Shown here: positions 42,631 to 50,977 of the stretch, in pieces
Position numbering within the stretch: the stretch's first letter is position 1
Layout: each line of letters starts with the position of its first letter
Assembly (NCBI GenBank): GCA_965242565.1
Contig: OZ251457.1
Location: 930,001 to 994,000, forward strand
Length of the DNA: 64,000 bases
Reading direction: 5' to 3'
DNA from: CATQGW01 sp965242565
GTDB lineage: Bacteria; Chloroflexota; Dehalococcoidia; Bin125
The notes under the pieces: generated by a model
Told to the model about the DNA's origin: nothing
Database searches by the model: none
Seen by the model: the letters and a program-made list of their open reading frames with translations, nothing else
Position numbers and translations under genes: made by a program

Positions 42631-43803
42631 CTACTTCTTGAACATCGTGGTCAATCGCTGCGCGATCGCCAGCCGCTGCTGCGCCGGTCCGCCCTCGGCC
42701 AGCCGACGGCTGTGCAGGTCGCGCGCCCAGCGCTCAAGCGGCAGGTCCGCCGAAACCGCCAGCGGTCCGTGCAGCTCCAACGTTCGCTCGACGACCGCCA
42801 GCGCCGCATCCGACGCAAATGCCAGCGCCGCGAGCGCCGCCTCCGCCGTAACGCCTCCGCCGTCGCTCTCCGCCGCCGCCGCGAGATACAACTGACGACT
42901 CGCGCGCACCGCGATCTCGCTGTCCGCCAGCGCCAGCCGCGCCCGCTCGCCCTGCGCAATCGGGACGCCGTGCTCGCGCCGCGCCCAGACCTGCCCCCGT
43001 GCCATATCCTGCGCCGCCGACGCCACCCCCGTCAGCTGCGCCGCCGAAAAGACGCGCCGCCGCAGCACCAAGTCGTTGGCCAGCGCCGGCGCGTTGCCCG
43101 GCTCGCCCAGCAGATTCGCGTCGGGCAGCTTCACCGCCGACAGGTTCAGCTCGATCGTGTCGCGCCCGACGCTGATTGTCGGCCACTCCCGCCAGCGCTG
43201 GAAGCCCGTGCGATCCGACTCAACCACAAACGCCGAAACGCCGTCCCGCTCGCCGCGTTCGTACTCCGTGTGTGCATACACGATCCCGAAATCCGCGTCG
43301 GAGCCGTCCGCGACGAAGAGCTTCGTGCCGTCCAGCATCCACCCACCGTCGCGCCGCAACGCGCGGACGCGCACCCCATCGGTCGGCAGCCCATCCAGGT
43401 CGGGATCGCCGAAACCGCGAAAGCAGCGCGCCCGCCGCTCCAGCAGCGGTTCGAGAAACGCCGCGCGCTGCGCGTCTGTCGCCGCATACAGCTGCGGCGG
43501 CGGATCGGGATCGAACAGCCCGTAGGCGGCGGAGATCGCCCCAGCCCGGTGCTGGCTCGTCTCCTCCGCAATCCGCGCCCGCGCCGCATCGGGCAGCTCC
43601 GGCCCGCGCCCGCTCGCCGCGGGCGCGAGCAGATGGTCGAGCCCCATCTCATCCACTCTGGCGCGCAGCTCGGCGAACAGCTCATCCGGCAGCCGCGTCG
43701 CATTGGCGTCGAGCCGCTTCTCCCACAGCCAAAGCTCGCGCCGCACAAAGCGCCGCACGCCCTCCAGCACCAGTGTCAACTCCGCGTCGCCCGGCGTGTT
43801 CAT
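42631..43803 (-). CDS. Acyl-CoA dehydrogenase-like protein
   Basis: 390-residue member of the same superfamily, convergent with the preceding gene and separated by 16 nt. It has a helical N-terminus (LVLEGVRRFVRRELWLWEKRL), a barrel segment with GFGDPDLDG and GWMLDGTKLFVADGSDADFGIVYA, and a C-terminal helical domain (VVERTLELHGPLAVSADLPLERWARDLHSRR). The N-terminal half is only weakly conserved, and a clear catalytic base is not visible. Two dissimilar members side by side may form a heteromer, as reported for some steroid-degrading dehydrogenases, but convergent orientation argues against it. Confidence 0.82.
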   Translation of the reverse strand: MNTPGDAELTLVLEGVRRFVRRELWLWEKRLDANATRLPDELFAELRARVDEMGLDHLLAPAASGRGPELPDAARARIAEETSQHRAGAISAAYGLFDPDPPPQLYAATDAQRAAFLEPLLERRARCFRGFGDPDLDGLPTDGVRVRALRRDGGWMLDGTKLFVADGSDADFGIVYAHTEYERGERDGVSAFVVESDRTGFQRWREWPTISVGRDTIELNLSAVKLPDANLLGEPGNAPALANDLVLRRRVFSAAQLTGVASAAQDMARGQVWARREHGVPIAQGERARLALADSEIAVRASRQLYLAAAAESDGGGVTAEAALAALAFASDAALAVVERTLELHGPLAVSADLPLERWARDLHSRRLAEGGPAQQRLAIAQRLTTMFKK

Positions 43804-43877
43804 GCCCTGAGGGTAGAGCGCCGCCGCTTGAGCTTCCGATACTCTGGCTGGGCAACGGCAAACGACAGGAGCGCTCC

Positions 43878-44156
43878 ATGGGCGCAGCAGACGACGACTA
43901 CGAAGCCAGCTTTCTGAGCATCCCGGATTTTGAGGAGCAATGCCGCGAGCTGATCGAGCGGGTTGCCGACGGCCGGGGCGAAGCGGTCATCACTCGCGAC
44001 GGCATCGCCATCGCGCGGCTCGTCTCTGCGCACGGCCCCCGCGGCCGCCCTGCCGGCCTGTGGAAAGGCCTGATCGAAATCAAGGGCGACATCGTCGGGC
44101 CGACGCGCCCGGACTGGCTTGACGCATCCGACGACACGGAGGATGCGGCAACGTGA
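43878..44156 (+). CDS. Phd/YefM-type antitoxin, module 1
   Basis: 92-residue antitoxin. It has the Phd N-terminal DNA-binding fold (SFLSIPDFEEQCRELIERV, GEAVITRDGIAIARL) and a C-terminal arm ending in acidic residues that would wrap the toxin. ATG at 43878 with AGGAG 6 nt upstream. Its stop overlaps the PIN toxin start (TGATG), so both are made in step. It would bind its own promoter upstream and repress the pair. Related to the antitoxin at 44603 but clearly diverged. Confidence 0.85.
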   Translation: MGAADDDYEASFLSIPDFEEQCRELIERVADGRGEAVITRDGIAIARLVSAHGPRGRPAGLWKGLIEIKGDIVGPTRPDWLDASDDTEDAAT

Positions 44157-44554
44157 TGCTCCTCGACACACACACGTTGGTCTGGTTCGACAGCGACGAT
44201 CGCCGCCTCCGTTCGTATGCGCGACGCCAAATCCAACAGGCGTTCCGGGCGCGGCAGGTTGCGGTGTCCCCGATCACGTTTCTCGAAGTCGCCATGCACG
44301 TTCGGGAAGGCAGCCTGACGTTCATTCGAGACGTTGAGGAGTGGCGTCGGGATCTGGCGTTGGACGGACTCCAGGAGCTGCCGCTGACCAGCCGGATCGC
44401 AACACAGGCCGGGTTGCTGCCCGACCTGCACGGGGATCCGATGGACCGCATCATCGTCGCCACCGCGCTGCACGGAAATCACGAGTTGGCCACCGCCGAC
44501 CAGAAAATCCTCGAGTGGCGCGGCCCGCTCCGACGTCTCCCCGCCGGCCGCTGA
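44156..44554 (+). CDS. PIN-domain RNase toxin, module 1
   Basis: 132-residue VapC-like PIN ribonuclease. The acidic active site is visible: MLLDTHTLVWF (first Asp), ISPITFLEVAM-like SPITFLEVAMHVRE (Glu), and DLHGDPMDRIIVATALHGNHELATADQKIL (two Asp residues). It cuts RNA, usually tRNA or rRNA, when the antitoxin is lost. I use the ATG at 44156; a GTG at 44153 would add one residue. The gene pair is repeated at 44603-45279. Confidence 0.9.
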   Translation: MLLDTHTLVWFDSDDRRLRSYARRQIQQAFRARQVAVSPITFLEVAMHVREGSLTFIRDVEEWRRDLALDGLQELPLTSRIATQAGLLPDLHGDPMDRIIVATALHGNHELATADQKILEWRGPLRRLPAGR

Positions 44555-44602
44555 CCGCGCCGGGCTCGCTCGTCTACTCTTGATGCACGACGGGAGAAAA
44601 CC

Positions 44603-44881
44603 GTGGAGACATCTCAATCCGACGCCGATGTGCGCACGGTCAGCGCGTCCGAGTTCGAGGATCGCTGCCTCAGCCTGATCGACGAAGTCGTCCAGACCGG
44701 CGACGAGTTGATCATCACCCAGGACGGGCGACCAATCTCGCGCGTCTCGCCCTACCGGACGCGACGAGACGGCTGGTTCGGGTTTAACGCAGGGCGAATC
44801 ACCGTCCACGAAGACATCGTGTCGCCGATGCCGGCCGAGTGGTTCGATGAATCCGCCGACGACCCGATGAACGACCTGTGA
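44603..44881 (+). CDS. Phd/YefM-type antitoxin, module 2
   Basis: 92-residue paralogue of the antitoxin in module 1. Conserved parts are VSASEFEDRCLSLIDEVVQ and DELIITQDGRPISRV. The C-terminal toxin-binding part differs, as expected if each antitoxin fits its own toxin. It starts with GTG, GGGAG 7 nt upstream, 48 nt after module 1. Its stop overlaps the next gene by TGATG. Confidence 0.85.
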   Translation: METSQSDADVRTVSASEFEDRCLSLIDEVVQTGDELIITQDGRPISRVSPYRTRRDGWFGFNAGRITVHEDIVSPMPAEWFDESADDPMNDL

Positions 44882-45279
44882 TGCTCCTCGACACCCACAC
44901 GGTGATTTGGATGGATCAGGGCGATCGCCGTCTGCGCCCGGCGCTTCGGGCGCGGATTGAAGTGGCGCTCGGGGAACAGGCTGCGTTTGTCTCCACCATC
45001 TCGTTTTGGGAAGTCGCCATGCGCATCCGCAAACGGCAGATGGATTTCATTGAGGACGTCGAAGCGTGGCGGCAGAATCTCTTGGACGATGGTTTGATCG
45101 AGTTGCCGATCACTGGCCCTATCGCCGCTCAGGCAGGACTGCTGCCCGACTTGCACGGGGATCCCGCCGACCGCATCATCATCGCCACCGCGCTCGCCGG
45201 GAACTACGAACTGGCCACCGCCGACCGCAAGATCCTCGAGTGGCCCGGCCCGCTCCGCAAGCTCCCCGTTCGGCGCTGA
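44881..45279 (+). CDS. PIN-domain RNase toxin, module 2
   Basis: 132-residue VapC-like toxin. Active-site segments are MLLDTHTVIWMD, VSTISFWEVAMRIRK and LHGDPADRIIIATALAGNYELATADRKIL, with all four acidic residues kept. It is the same length as the toxin of module 1, shares whole segments with it, and ends with the same GPLRKLP motif. The tandem duplication is therefore recent enough to be obvious. The next gene is convergent, 2 nt beyond its end. Confidence 0.9.
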   Translation: MLLDTHTVIWMDQGDRRLRPALRARIEVALGEQAAFVSTISFWEVAMRIRKRQMDFIEDVEAWRQNLLDDGLIELPITGPIAAQAGLLPDLHGDPADRIIIATALAGNYELATADRKILEWPGPLRKLPVRR

Positions 45280-45281
45280 AC

Positions 45282-46496
45282 TCAGCCCAGCGCGCCCGCC
45301 GCCGCCAGCTCGGCCACCTCCTCATCCGAAAACCCAGCCTCCCGCAGCACCTCGTGCGTATGCTCGCCCGTCGCCGGAGCCGCCGAGCGCGGGCCGATCT
45401 CCGCGCCCGCAATCGCAAACGGCGTATTCAGCGTCTCAAACGCCCCCTTCGGCCCCTCGACGGTCGCCCACGCCTCCATCTCGACCATCTGCGGATCCTC
45501 GATCACCTCCGGCAGCTCCGCCACCGGCGCCCAGGTCAGCGCCTCAGCGTTGAAGCGCTCGCGCCACTCAGCGAGCGGCTGCGAGCGGATGATCGCCGCG
45601 ATCTCCGCCGTCAGCCCGGCCGTCTGCTCGGCGCGCGCTTCCAGCGAGGCGTAGCGCGGATCCTCAATCCACTCCTCCCGCCCCAGCGCGCGGCAGGCCG
45701 GCGCCCAGTAGCGATCCGAGGTCGGCATCACCAGCATCAGCCAACGCCCGTCGGCCGTCTCGTAGGAGTTGAAGAGCGGATTGCCCGGACGCACGCGGTC
45801 GATCCGCTGCGGCTGTCGGCGCGTGATCAGCGCCGCCGAGACATCCGCCCCGATCGTCCACGCGCCCGTGCGCTGCAACGTCACCTCCACCCGCTGCCCC
45901 TCGCCCGTCCGGTCGCGCAGCCGCAGCGCCGCCAGCGTTGCCGCCAGCAAATTCAGCGAGGTCGCGTGATCGCCCTGCCCGGGGCGGCACGGCATCGGCG
46001 GTCCGTCCGGCTCGCCGATCAGACTCATAATCCCTGAGCGCGACCAGAACGCCGAATAATCGAACGCCGTCATCGCCGCATCCGGCCCGCGCGTGCCGTA
46101 GCCCGTCAGCACCACGTAGATCAGCTCCGGCTTGAGCTCCTGCAAACGCTCAGCGGAGAGCTCATACCGCGCGATCCGCGGCGCGGTCAGATTGGTGATG
46201 AAGATGTCCGCCTGCTCCACCAACCGATGCACCGCCGCCACGCCCTCGGCGTGCTCCAGCGACAGCGCGATCCCGCGCTTGCCGCGGTTGTCCAGCTCGA
46301 ACGGCGCGTCGACCCCAGTCTCAGGATCCCAGTCCGGCTGCGCGCCGCGCATCAGCGTCGCCCGCCAGGCGTCGCCGCTCGGATGCTCCACCTTCACCAC
46401 ATCCGCGCCCAAATCAGCCATCAGCGCCGCCGACGACGGCGCGGCCAACCAGTTCGCCACCTCCAACACGCGGATTCCGTCCAACGGCGCGGCCAT
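45282..46496 (-). CDS. CaiB/BaiF family CoA-transferase, single domain
   Basis: 404-residue family III CoA-transferase of normal length. It begins PLDGIRVLEVANWLAAPSSA, has LGADVVKVEHPSGD, NRGKRGIALSLEHAEG, ITNLTAPRIARYELSAERL (the catalytic-loop region) and LIYVVLTGYGTRGP. Where formyl-CoA transferase has its catalytic Asp the sequence is ADIFITNL, so the exact residue needs alignment. The ATG at 46496 has GGAGG 5 nt upstream. It is divergent from the PurB-like lyase by 120 bp. The substrate is unknown. Confidence 0.92.
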   Translation of the reverse strand: MAAPLDGIRVLEVANWLAAPSSAALMADLGADVVKVEHPSGDAWRATLMRGAQPDWDPETGVDAPFELDNRGKRGIALSLEHAEGVAAVHRLVEQADIFITNLTAPRIARYELSAERLQELKPELIYVVLTGYGTRGPDAAMTAFDYSAFWSRSGIMSLIGEPDGPPMPCRPGQGDHATSLNLLAATLAALRLRDRTGEGQRVEVTLQRTGAWTIGADVSAALITRRQPQRIDRVRPGNPLFNSYETADGRWLMLVMPTSDRYWAPACRALGREEWIEDPRYASLEARAEQTAGLTAEIAAIIRSQPLAEWRERFNAEALTWAPVAELPEVIEDPQMVEMEAWATVEGPKGAFETLNTPFAIAGAEIGPRSAAPATGEHTHEVLREAGFSDEEVAELAAAGALG

Positions 46497-46616
46497 CACA
46501 GCCTCCCTTCGATCTCCTCCGGGGCGCGCCGCCGCTCCGGTTCGCATTGCAGCGCGCTATGCGCGATCCTAAAGGCGCAGCGCGGAATCGACGCGCCCAA
46601 CCGAGCGGAGGCCGAC

Positions 46617-47978
46617 ATGCAGCAACGACCGACAGCGGCGCGGGTGGACGATCCCGGCATCCGCGCGCTCTTCACCCGCGACGCCCGCTGGCAGGCCTGG
46701 CTCGATGTCGAAGCCAGCCTCGCCCGCGCCGAGGCCGGCCTCGGCATGATCCCCATTGAAGCCGCCGACGAAATCGCCCAAAACTGCCGACTCGAGCTGT
46801 TCGACCTCAACCGCGTCGAAGACGGACTCGCCGTCACCGGCCATCCGCTGGTACCGCTGATCTGGGAGCTCGACCGCATCTGCGACGGCGATGCCGGCGG
46901 CTACGCCCACTGGGGCGCAACGACCCAGAACATTACCCAGACCGGCGATGTGCTCCAACTGCGCTGCGCCCACGCCGTCGTCCTGGACCAGCTGAGCCGC
47001 GTGCTCACCGCACTGGCCGACCTCGCCGAGCGCACCGCCGACGATCCGATCGCCGGACGCACCCACGGACAGCACGCCGTGCCCGCCACCTTCGGCGCAA
47101 AGGTCGCCGTCTGGATCGACGAGCTCTGCCGCCACGTCGAGCGTCTGCGCCAGTCCGAGCCGCGCGTGTTCGTCGCCATGCTCGGCGGCGCGGCCGGCAC
47201 CGCCGCCTCGTTTGGCGAGCACGGGCTCGCGGTGCAGCGCGCGCTCGCGGCCGAGCTCAACCTCGCCTCGATGCCCGTGCCCGGACGCACCATCCACGAC
47301 CACAACGCCGAATACGTCGCACTGCTCGCGCTGCTCGCCACGACCGCGCGCAAGATCGCCGACGAGCTCTACACCCTGATGAAGCCCGAGTTCGGCGAAA
47401 TCGAGGAACCCGTGCCGCCCGGCACGGTCGGCAGCAGCACGATGCCCCAGAAGCGCAACCCCAAGCTGGCCCAGGACATCCGCGCCGCCGCCGCGCAGGT
47501 CCAGACGCTGCTCCCGCTCGCGCTCGACGCCATGCGCACCGAACACGAGGCCGACGGCTCCACCAGCCAGATGATCGAGCGCGCCCTCTTCGGCTCCGTT
47601 GAACTGGTCGGCGACATCCTCGCCCGACTGGAAGCGATCTTCGCCGACCTCCGCGTCTTCCCCGCGCGGATGCGGCAAAACCTCGACCTCTCCGGCGGCC
47701 TGATCATGAGCGAGCGGGTCATGCTCGCGCTCGGCGAGCGGCTCGGACGCCAGCGCGCCCACGACATCGTCTACGAGCACGCCCAGCAGGCCGCCGTCGA
47801 GAACATCGCCTTCCGCGACCTGCTGCTCGCCGACGCCGAGGTCGCCCAACATGTCTCGCCGCAGGAGTTGGACGCCCTGCTCGATCCCGCCGCCTACACC
47901 GGCGCCTGCGCGGCGATGGCCCGCGAACAGGCCGCGCGCGGGCGCGAGGTCGCGTCAAGCGTTGCCGCAAATCTCTAG
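46617..47978 (+). CDS. Class II fumarase/aspartase-superfamily lyase (PurB or PcaB-like)
   Basis: 453-residue all-helical lyase that forms homotetramers. Family signatures are YAHWGATTQNITQTGDVLQLR (first conserved region), GRTHGQHAVPATFG (second) and GSSTMPQKRNPKLAQ (the flexible loop with the catalytic Ser). The length and spacing fit adenylosuccinate lyase or 3-carboxy-cis,cis-muconate cycloisomerase. No purine or protocatechuate genes lie nearby. The CoA-transferase and EthD neighbours argue mildly for a catabolic lyase. The ATG at 46617 has GGAGG upstream. Confidence 0.9.
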   Translation: MQQRPTAARVDDPGIRALFTRDARWQAWLDVEASLARAEAGLGMIPIEAADEIAQNCRLELFDLNRVEDGLAVTGHPLVPLIWELDRICDGDAGGYAHWGATTQNITQTGDVLQLRCAHAVVLDQLSRVLTALADLAERTADDPIAGRTHGQHAVPATFGAKVAVWIDELCRHVERLRQSEPRVFVAMLGGAAGTAASFGEHGLAVQRALAAELNLASMPVPGRTIHDHNAEYVALLALLATTARKIADELYTLMKPEFGEIEEPVPPGTVGSSTMPQKRNPKLAQDIRAAAAQVQTLLPLALDAMRTEHEADGSTSQMIERALFGSVELVGDILARLEAIFADLRVFPARMRQNLDLSGGLIMSERVMLALGERLGRQRAHDIVYEHAQQAAVENIAFRDLLLADAEVAQHVSPQELDALLDPAAYTGACAAMAREQAARGREVASSVAANL

Positions 47979-48025
47979 ACTCGCCCACACGCGACAGCAC
48001 ACGCAACACGCAGAGGAGCGCCCCA

Positions 48026-48715
48026 ATGCTCAAAGCCGTCTTCCCCCTCAACCGCCGCCCCGAAACCGACCTCGACGCCTTCCGCGAGTTCTGGCGCGCC
48101 GTCCACGCGCCCCACGTCGTCAACGCGATGCGCCCCGAGCGCTACTGCGTCACCTACTTCGACGCCCCCGCCTCGCTCGGCGGCGTCGAAGCCGCCCACG
48201 ACCTGGTCTACGACGGCATGGCCGAACTCTGGTTCCGCGACTGGGGCCACTTCCGCGACGCCACCGAGTCCGAGCGCGCCCGCTCGCTCAACAACGTCGA
48301 CGGCTTCAGCGACTGGATCGAGCCGATCACCGACTCTTTCTTCACCACCGAAAACATGATCCTCGACGGCCCGGTCCCCGAAGACCACGTCAAGTGGGTC
48401 GCCTTCGTGCAGAAAAAGGACGGCGTGTCGCGCGACGAGCTGTTCGCCGCCTGGAACGACGAACACTCCCCGCGCGTAAAGCTCTCGATCGCCCAGACCG
48501 ACGGCGCATGCTTCAAATACACCACCTCGCACGCCAACCAGAATCGCGAAAGCCGCTGGGACGGCATCGCCTCGCTCTGGTACACCGACGAAGCCGCCGC
48601 CCGCGCCGGTACCCCGCCCAGCCAACAGGAAGGCCCGCCCGACCCCTTCCCCGCCCTGATCAACCCCGCCGCCACCGTGCTCCTCCAGGGCCGCGAACTC
48701 ACCATCGTCCGCTGA
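48026..48715 (+). CDS. EthD-domain protein (two ferredoxin-like repeats)
   Basis: 229-residue protein with two EthD/dimeric alpha-beta barrel repeats. The first runs from MLKAVFPLNRRPETDLDAFREFWRA to about residue 105. The second starts at VKWVAFVQKKDGVSRDELFAAW. The 'FxxxWxxxHxP' pattern is clear in both (WRAVHAPHV, WNDEHSPRV). Such proteins are small oxidative or decarboxylative enzymes, or stability factors, in degradation of ethers and polyketides. AGGAG lies 8 nt upstream of the ATG. A broken copy of its 3' third lies at 50663-50918. Confidence 0.85.
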   Translation: MLKAVFPLNRRPETDLDAFREFWRAVHAPHVVNAMRPERYCVTYFDAPASLGGVEAAHDLVYDGMAELWFRDWGHFRDATESERARSLNNVDGFSDWIEPITDSFFTTENMILDGPVPEDHVKWVAFVQKKDGVSRDELFAAWNDEHSPRVKLSIAQTDGACFKYTTSHANQNRESRWDGIASLWYTDEAAARAGTPPSQQEGPPDPFPALINPAATVLLQGRELTIVR

Positions 48716-48930
48716 CCCAAAGCCTCTCCCTCCGAAATCGCCCCCCTACCCAGGAGGGCTGTTCGCGTAGCGGACTAGGGGGTCGGCGCGGTGCCCCGAA
48801 CACAACACAGACGCTCTCCCGGCTCCCCACCGCCATGCCCGCGCCCCCTCTCCGTCATACCCGCGCTTGCCGCGGGTATCTCGACGTGAGCAGCACCACC
48901 GTCACTCCACCTCCCCGTCATTCCCGCCCC
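48716..48930. other. Intergenic region with two palindromic repeats
   Basis: No gene is seen. The first about 40 bp after the EthD stop are shared with the flank of the broken EthD copy (50919 onward). A 37-bp repeat (48853-48889) and a CATTCCCGC-type half repeat (48919-48930) follow. Confidence 0.6.
48853..48889. repeat. 37-bp dispersed palindromic repeat, copy 1
   Basis: 37-bp block beginning CGTCATACCCGCGCTTGCCG, identical to 59892-59928 and, inverted, to 60174-60210. It folds through ACCCGCG/CGCGGGT around a 5-nt loop. Confidence 0.9.
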
Positions 48931-49070
48931 CGAGCGGCGCCTGCCACTGCTTGCCCGTGTTGAACTGCGGATCCAAGCAGATCAATCGATGCACGGCTGT
49001 TGAACCTGCACAGCACATCGAGATTGCCACCTGTGAAGATGGTCCGGCTCTAGACATTGAGTTCTGCCAC
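48931..49070 (-). pseudogene. Remnant of a DNA methyltransferase gene 5' end
   Basis: The 140 bp match the start of the methyltransferase-HNH gene (52267 down to about 52128), with the same GTGGC(C/A)GAACTCAATGT start. The remnant has a TAG at codon 7 (49052-49050), several substitutions and small frame shifts, and stops where a palindromic repeat begins. Recognisable pieces are VAELNV, RTIFTG, NLDVL and 'QAVAGA' out of frame. It cannot make a protein. Confidence 0.85.
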
Positions 49071-49135
49071 GCCGGGGCCTCTTTGCGGTGCCGTCGATCA
49101 CCGTCATTCATTCAAGTTCTGGCGAAATCGAGGTC

Positions 49136-50164
49136 TCATTTGTGCTGGATAAACCCTCGCCGTTGCATCGCGACCAATGCGACAGCAAGAGAGACAGCGT
49201 CCCGGCCGTCATCCAAACTGTTCTGCGAGCGCGTTCCATCCGCGGCGTGCCTGCGGTTCGCCGCGAGAATGGCGCGAAGTAGGTAGGCCAACGCTTGCGC
49301 GCCTGCGTCGTTACCCTTGCCGCCGGATGATGGAGGGCGAGCGTCTGCCAGCCGCACTCGCCACTTGTCCGGCTTGTCGTCGAGGTAATGGGCGATCTTG
49401 CCGAGCGTCGCGCCCGCGTCTTTCGGTGCGGCGACAGGCCGGAATGCAGCCTCGAGTGCCTTGACTGCCTCATCGAATGCCTTCTGCCCATCCTGGTCAA
49501 CGCCCCAGGCGGCTTGCCATGCCGCCCGCAGATGCGCAGCGGTGACGTCACCGGGCTCCTTCGCGGCTTCGTACTCCGCTCGCTCCTCGGGACTAACGCG
49601 CTCGACTAGCCCGGGCGGCTCAATCTCTGCGCGCCAGCCCGACCGTCCTTGGCTCAGCAGCCGCTCAAGGCGCCGAATCTCTGGCGGAATCTTCTGCTTT
49701 TCCAGCTCCGCGACATCTTTCTCAAGCTGCGCAATCCACCGCCGCTTGTGCTCGACCTCTCTAGGTGAGGGTTGCGCCGAGGATGTGTCCACCTTGGCCA
49801 ATGTAACCCGGCTCTTCGCAGCCATGAGTTTGAGAGCGGCTTGCTCCGCGATCTCCCGAGTCAACCAGTCGAGCAGGCGCAGCAGAAGGTCGGGACGCTC
49901 TTGAATGAGTTCGTCTAGATCGCGGACCCTGATCGCTCGGATCTGCAATGACAGGCACATCTCTTTGCCGCGCTCGGACAGTTCGACAGCAAGGTTCTCA
50001 CGCCACGCTTTGCTCTTCACGCCTGTCGCGATGCCCTGGGCTAGTAGCCAGTCCTTCAGCGGCTCAATGAGGTGCGGTTTCACGTGCCGATCTGGGATCT
50101 CAGCAGTCAAATCGATGACGTTCTCGTCAGCCAGGAATTGCTCAACGGGGGTCACGTCCTGCAT
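49136..50164 (-). CDS. Unknown protein with abortive-infection-like C-terminal domain
   Basis: 342 residues from the ATG at 50164 (MQDVTPVEQF); an open frame runs further upstream without a good start. The N-terminal third is alpha-helical with LAVELSERGKEMCLSLQIR. A charged coiled-coil follows (VEHKRRWIAQLEKDVAELEKQKI). The last 110 residues read AFDEAVKALEAAFRPV, ATLGKIAHYLDDKPDKW and AILAANRRHAADGT, ending with DGRDAVSLAVALVAMQ. That pattern resembles the C-terminal HEPN-like module of actinobacterial abortive-infection-type proteins; this is my reading, not a database match. It sits 65 nt upstream of the methyltransferase remnant in the same direction, so it was probably part of a methylase-linked cassette. 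Confidence 0.65.
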   Translation of the reverse strand: MQDVTPVEQFLADENVIDLTAEIPDRHVKPHLIEPLKDWLLAQGIATGVKSKAWRENLAVELSERGKEMCLSLQIRAIRVRDLDELIQERPDLLLRLLDWLTREIAEQAALKLMAAKSRVTLAKVDTSSAQPSPREVEHKRRWIAQLEKDVAELEKQKIPPEIRRLERLLSQGRSGWRAEIEPPGLVERVSPEERAEYEAAKEPGDVTAAHLRAAWQAAWGVDQDGQKAFDEAVKALEAAFRPVAAPKDAGATLGKIAHYLDDKPDKWRVRLADARPPSSGGKGNDAGAQALAYLLRAILAANRRHAADGTRSQNSLDDGRDAVSLAVALVAMQRRGFIQHK

Positions 50165-50348
50165 TTGCTCCCTCAGTTCACCGACCACAAGTCTGCTTGG
50201 TGTGTCGTGGCATCCGCTTTGCCCTGGCGCTCGGCCGGACCTGATGGGCCCGAACGCCGAACTAGTAAACACCCATCCACCTTATCATTTTGCCGAGCCT
50301 TTGGTGCCACTGTAGACGACGGGGCGCAGTTGGTGGCCGCGCGCCAGG

Positions 50349-50668
50349 TCAGAGCAAATATTGCTCGAACGCTGCCGCTTGACCAGGATCATCAAGCTCA
50401 TAGAGATCTGGGTTGATCCCTCGCGCCAGCGCAAGGTGGTGAGTGAAAATTTGCAACGGAATCACGCTCAGAATCGGCTGAAGCCGCCGTGGCGCGGGCG
50501 ACAGCCGCGGCAACTCGGTACCCGACTCGGCCACTATGCCGGCCAACCTGTCGGCGTCTCCGTGACAGAGCACCCACACCGACACGCCGAAGATCGGCAT
50601 TGAGCGTGCGACATCTGCAACGCGGCCTCGATCGGGCGCGTCGGAGGTGATGATCGTGAGCAGCGCGT
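50349..50668 (-). pseudogene. C-terminal fragment of a SIS-domain isomerase gene
   Basis: The last about 105 codons match the 3' end of the intact SIS gene (52424-53494) in opposite orientation: ALLTII, SDAPDRGR, CHGDAD, QPILSVIPLQIFTHHLALARG and the ending QAAAFEQYLL. There is no start or N-terminal domain. It is joined at GCGCGT (50663-50668) to a fragment of the EthD gene on the other strand, so it is a rearrangement remnant. Confidence 0.88.
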
Positions 50669-50918
50669 GAAGCTCTCCATCGCCCAGACCGACGGCGCAT
50701 GCTTCAAGTACACCACCTCGCACGCCAACCAACACGCCGATGGGGACCGCGAGAGCCGCTGGGACGGCATCGCTTCGCTCTGGTACACCGACGAAGCCGC
50801 CGCCCGCGCCGGCACCCCGCCCAGCCAGCAAGAAGGCCCGCCCGACCCCTTCCCCGCCCGGATCAACCCCGCCGCCACCGTCCTCCTCCAGGGCCGCGAA
50901 CTCACTATCGTCCGCTAA
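50663..50918 (+). pseudogene. C-terminal fragment of an EthD-domain gene
   Basis: About 83 codons match residues 147-229 of the intact EthD gene at 48026: KLSIAQTDGACFKYTTSHAN, then RWDGIASLWYTDEAAARAG and ending LLQGRELTIVR. A 6-nt run (GCGCGT) at its start is shared with the SIS fragment. Homology continues about 30 bp beyond the stop. A small insertion (QHADGDRES for QNRES) distinguishes it. It lacks the first EthD repeat. Confidence 0.88.
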
Positions 50919-50977
50919 CCCAAAGCCTCCACCTCCGGAATCGCCCCTTCTGGAAGCGCCCCCCGTAGGGGAGCGCT

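Noticed and set aside
49108..49551. Small open frames on both strands inside the unknown gene at 49136-50164
   Set aside because: The leftward frame has coherent helical and coiled-coil structure, and the others are shadows.
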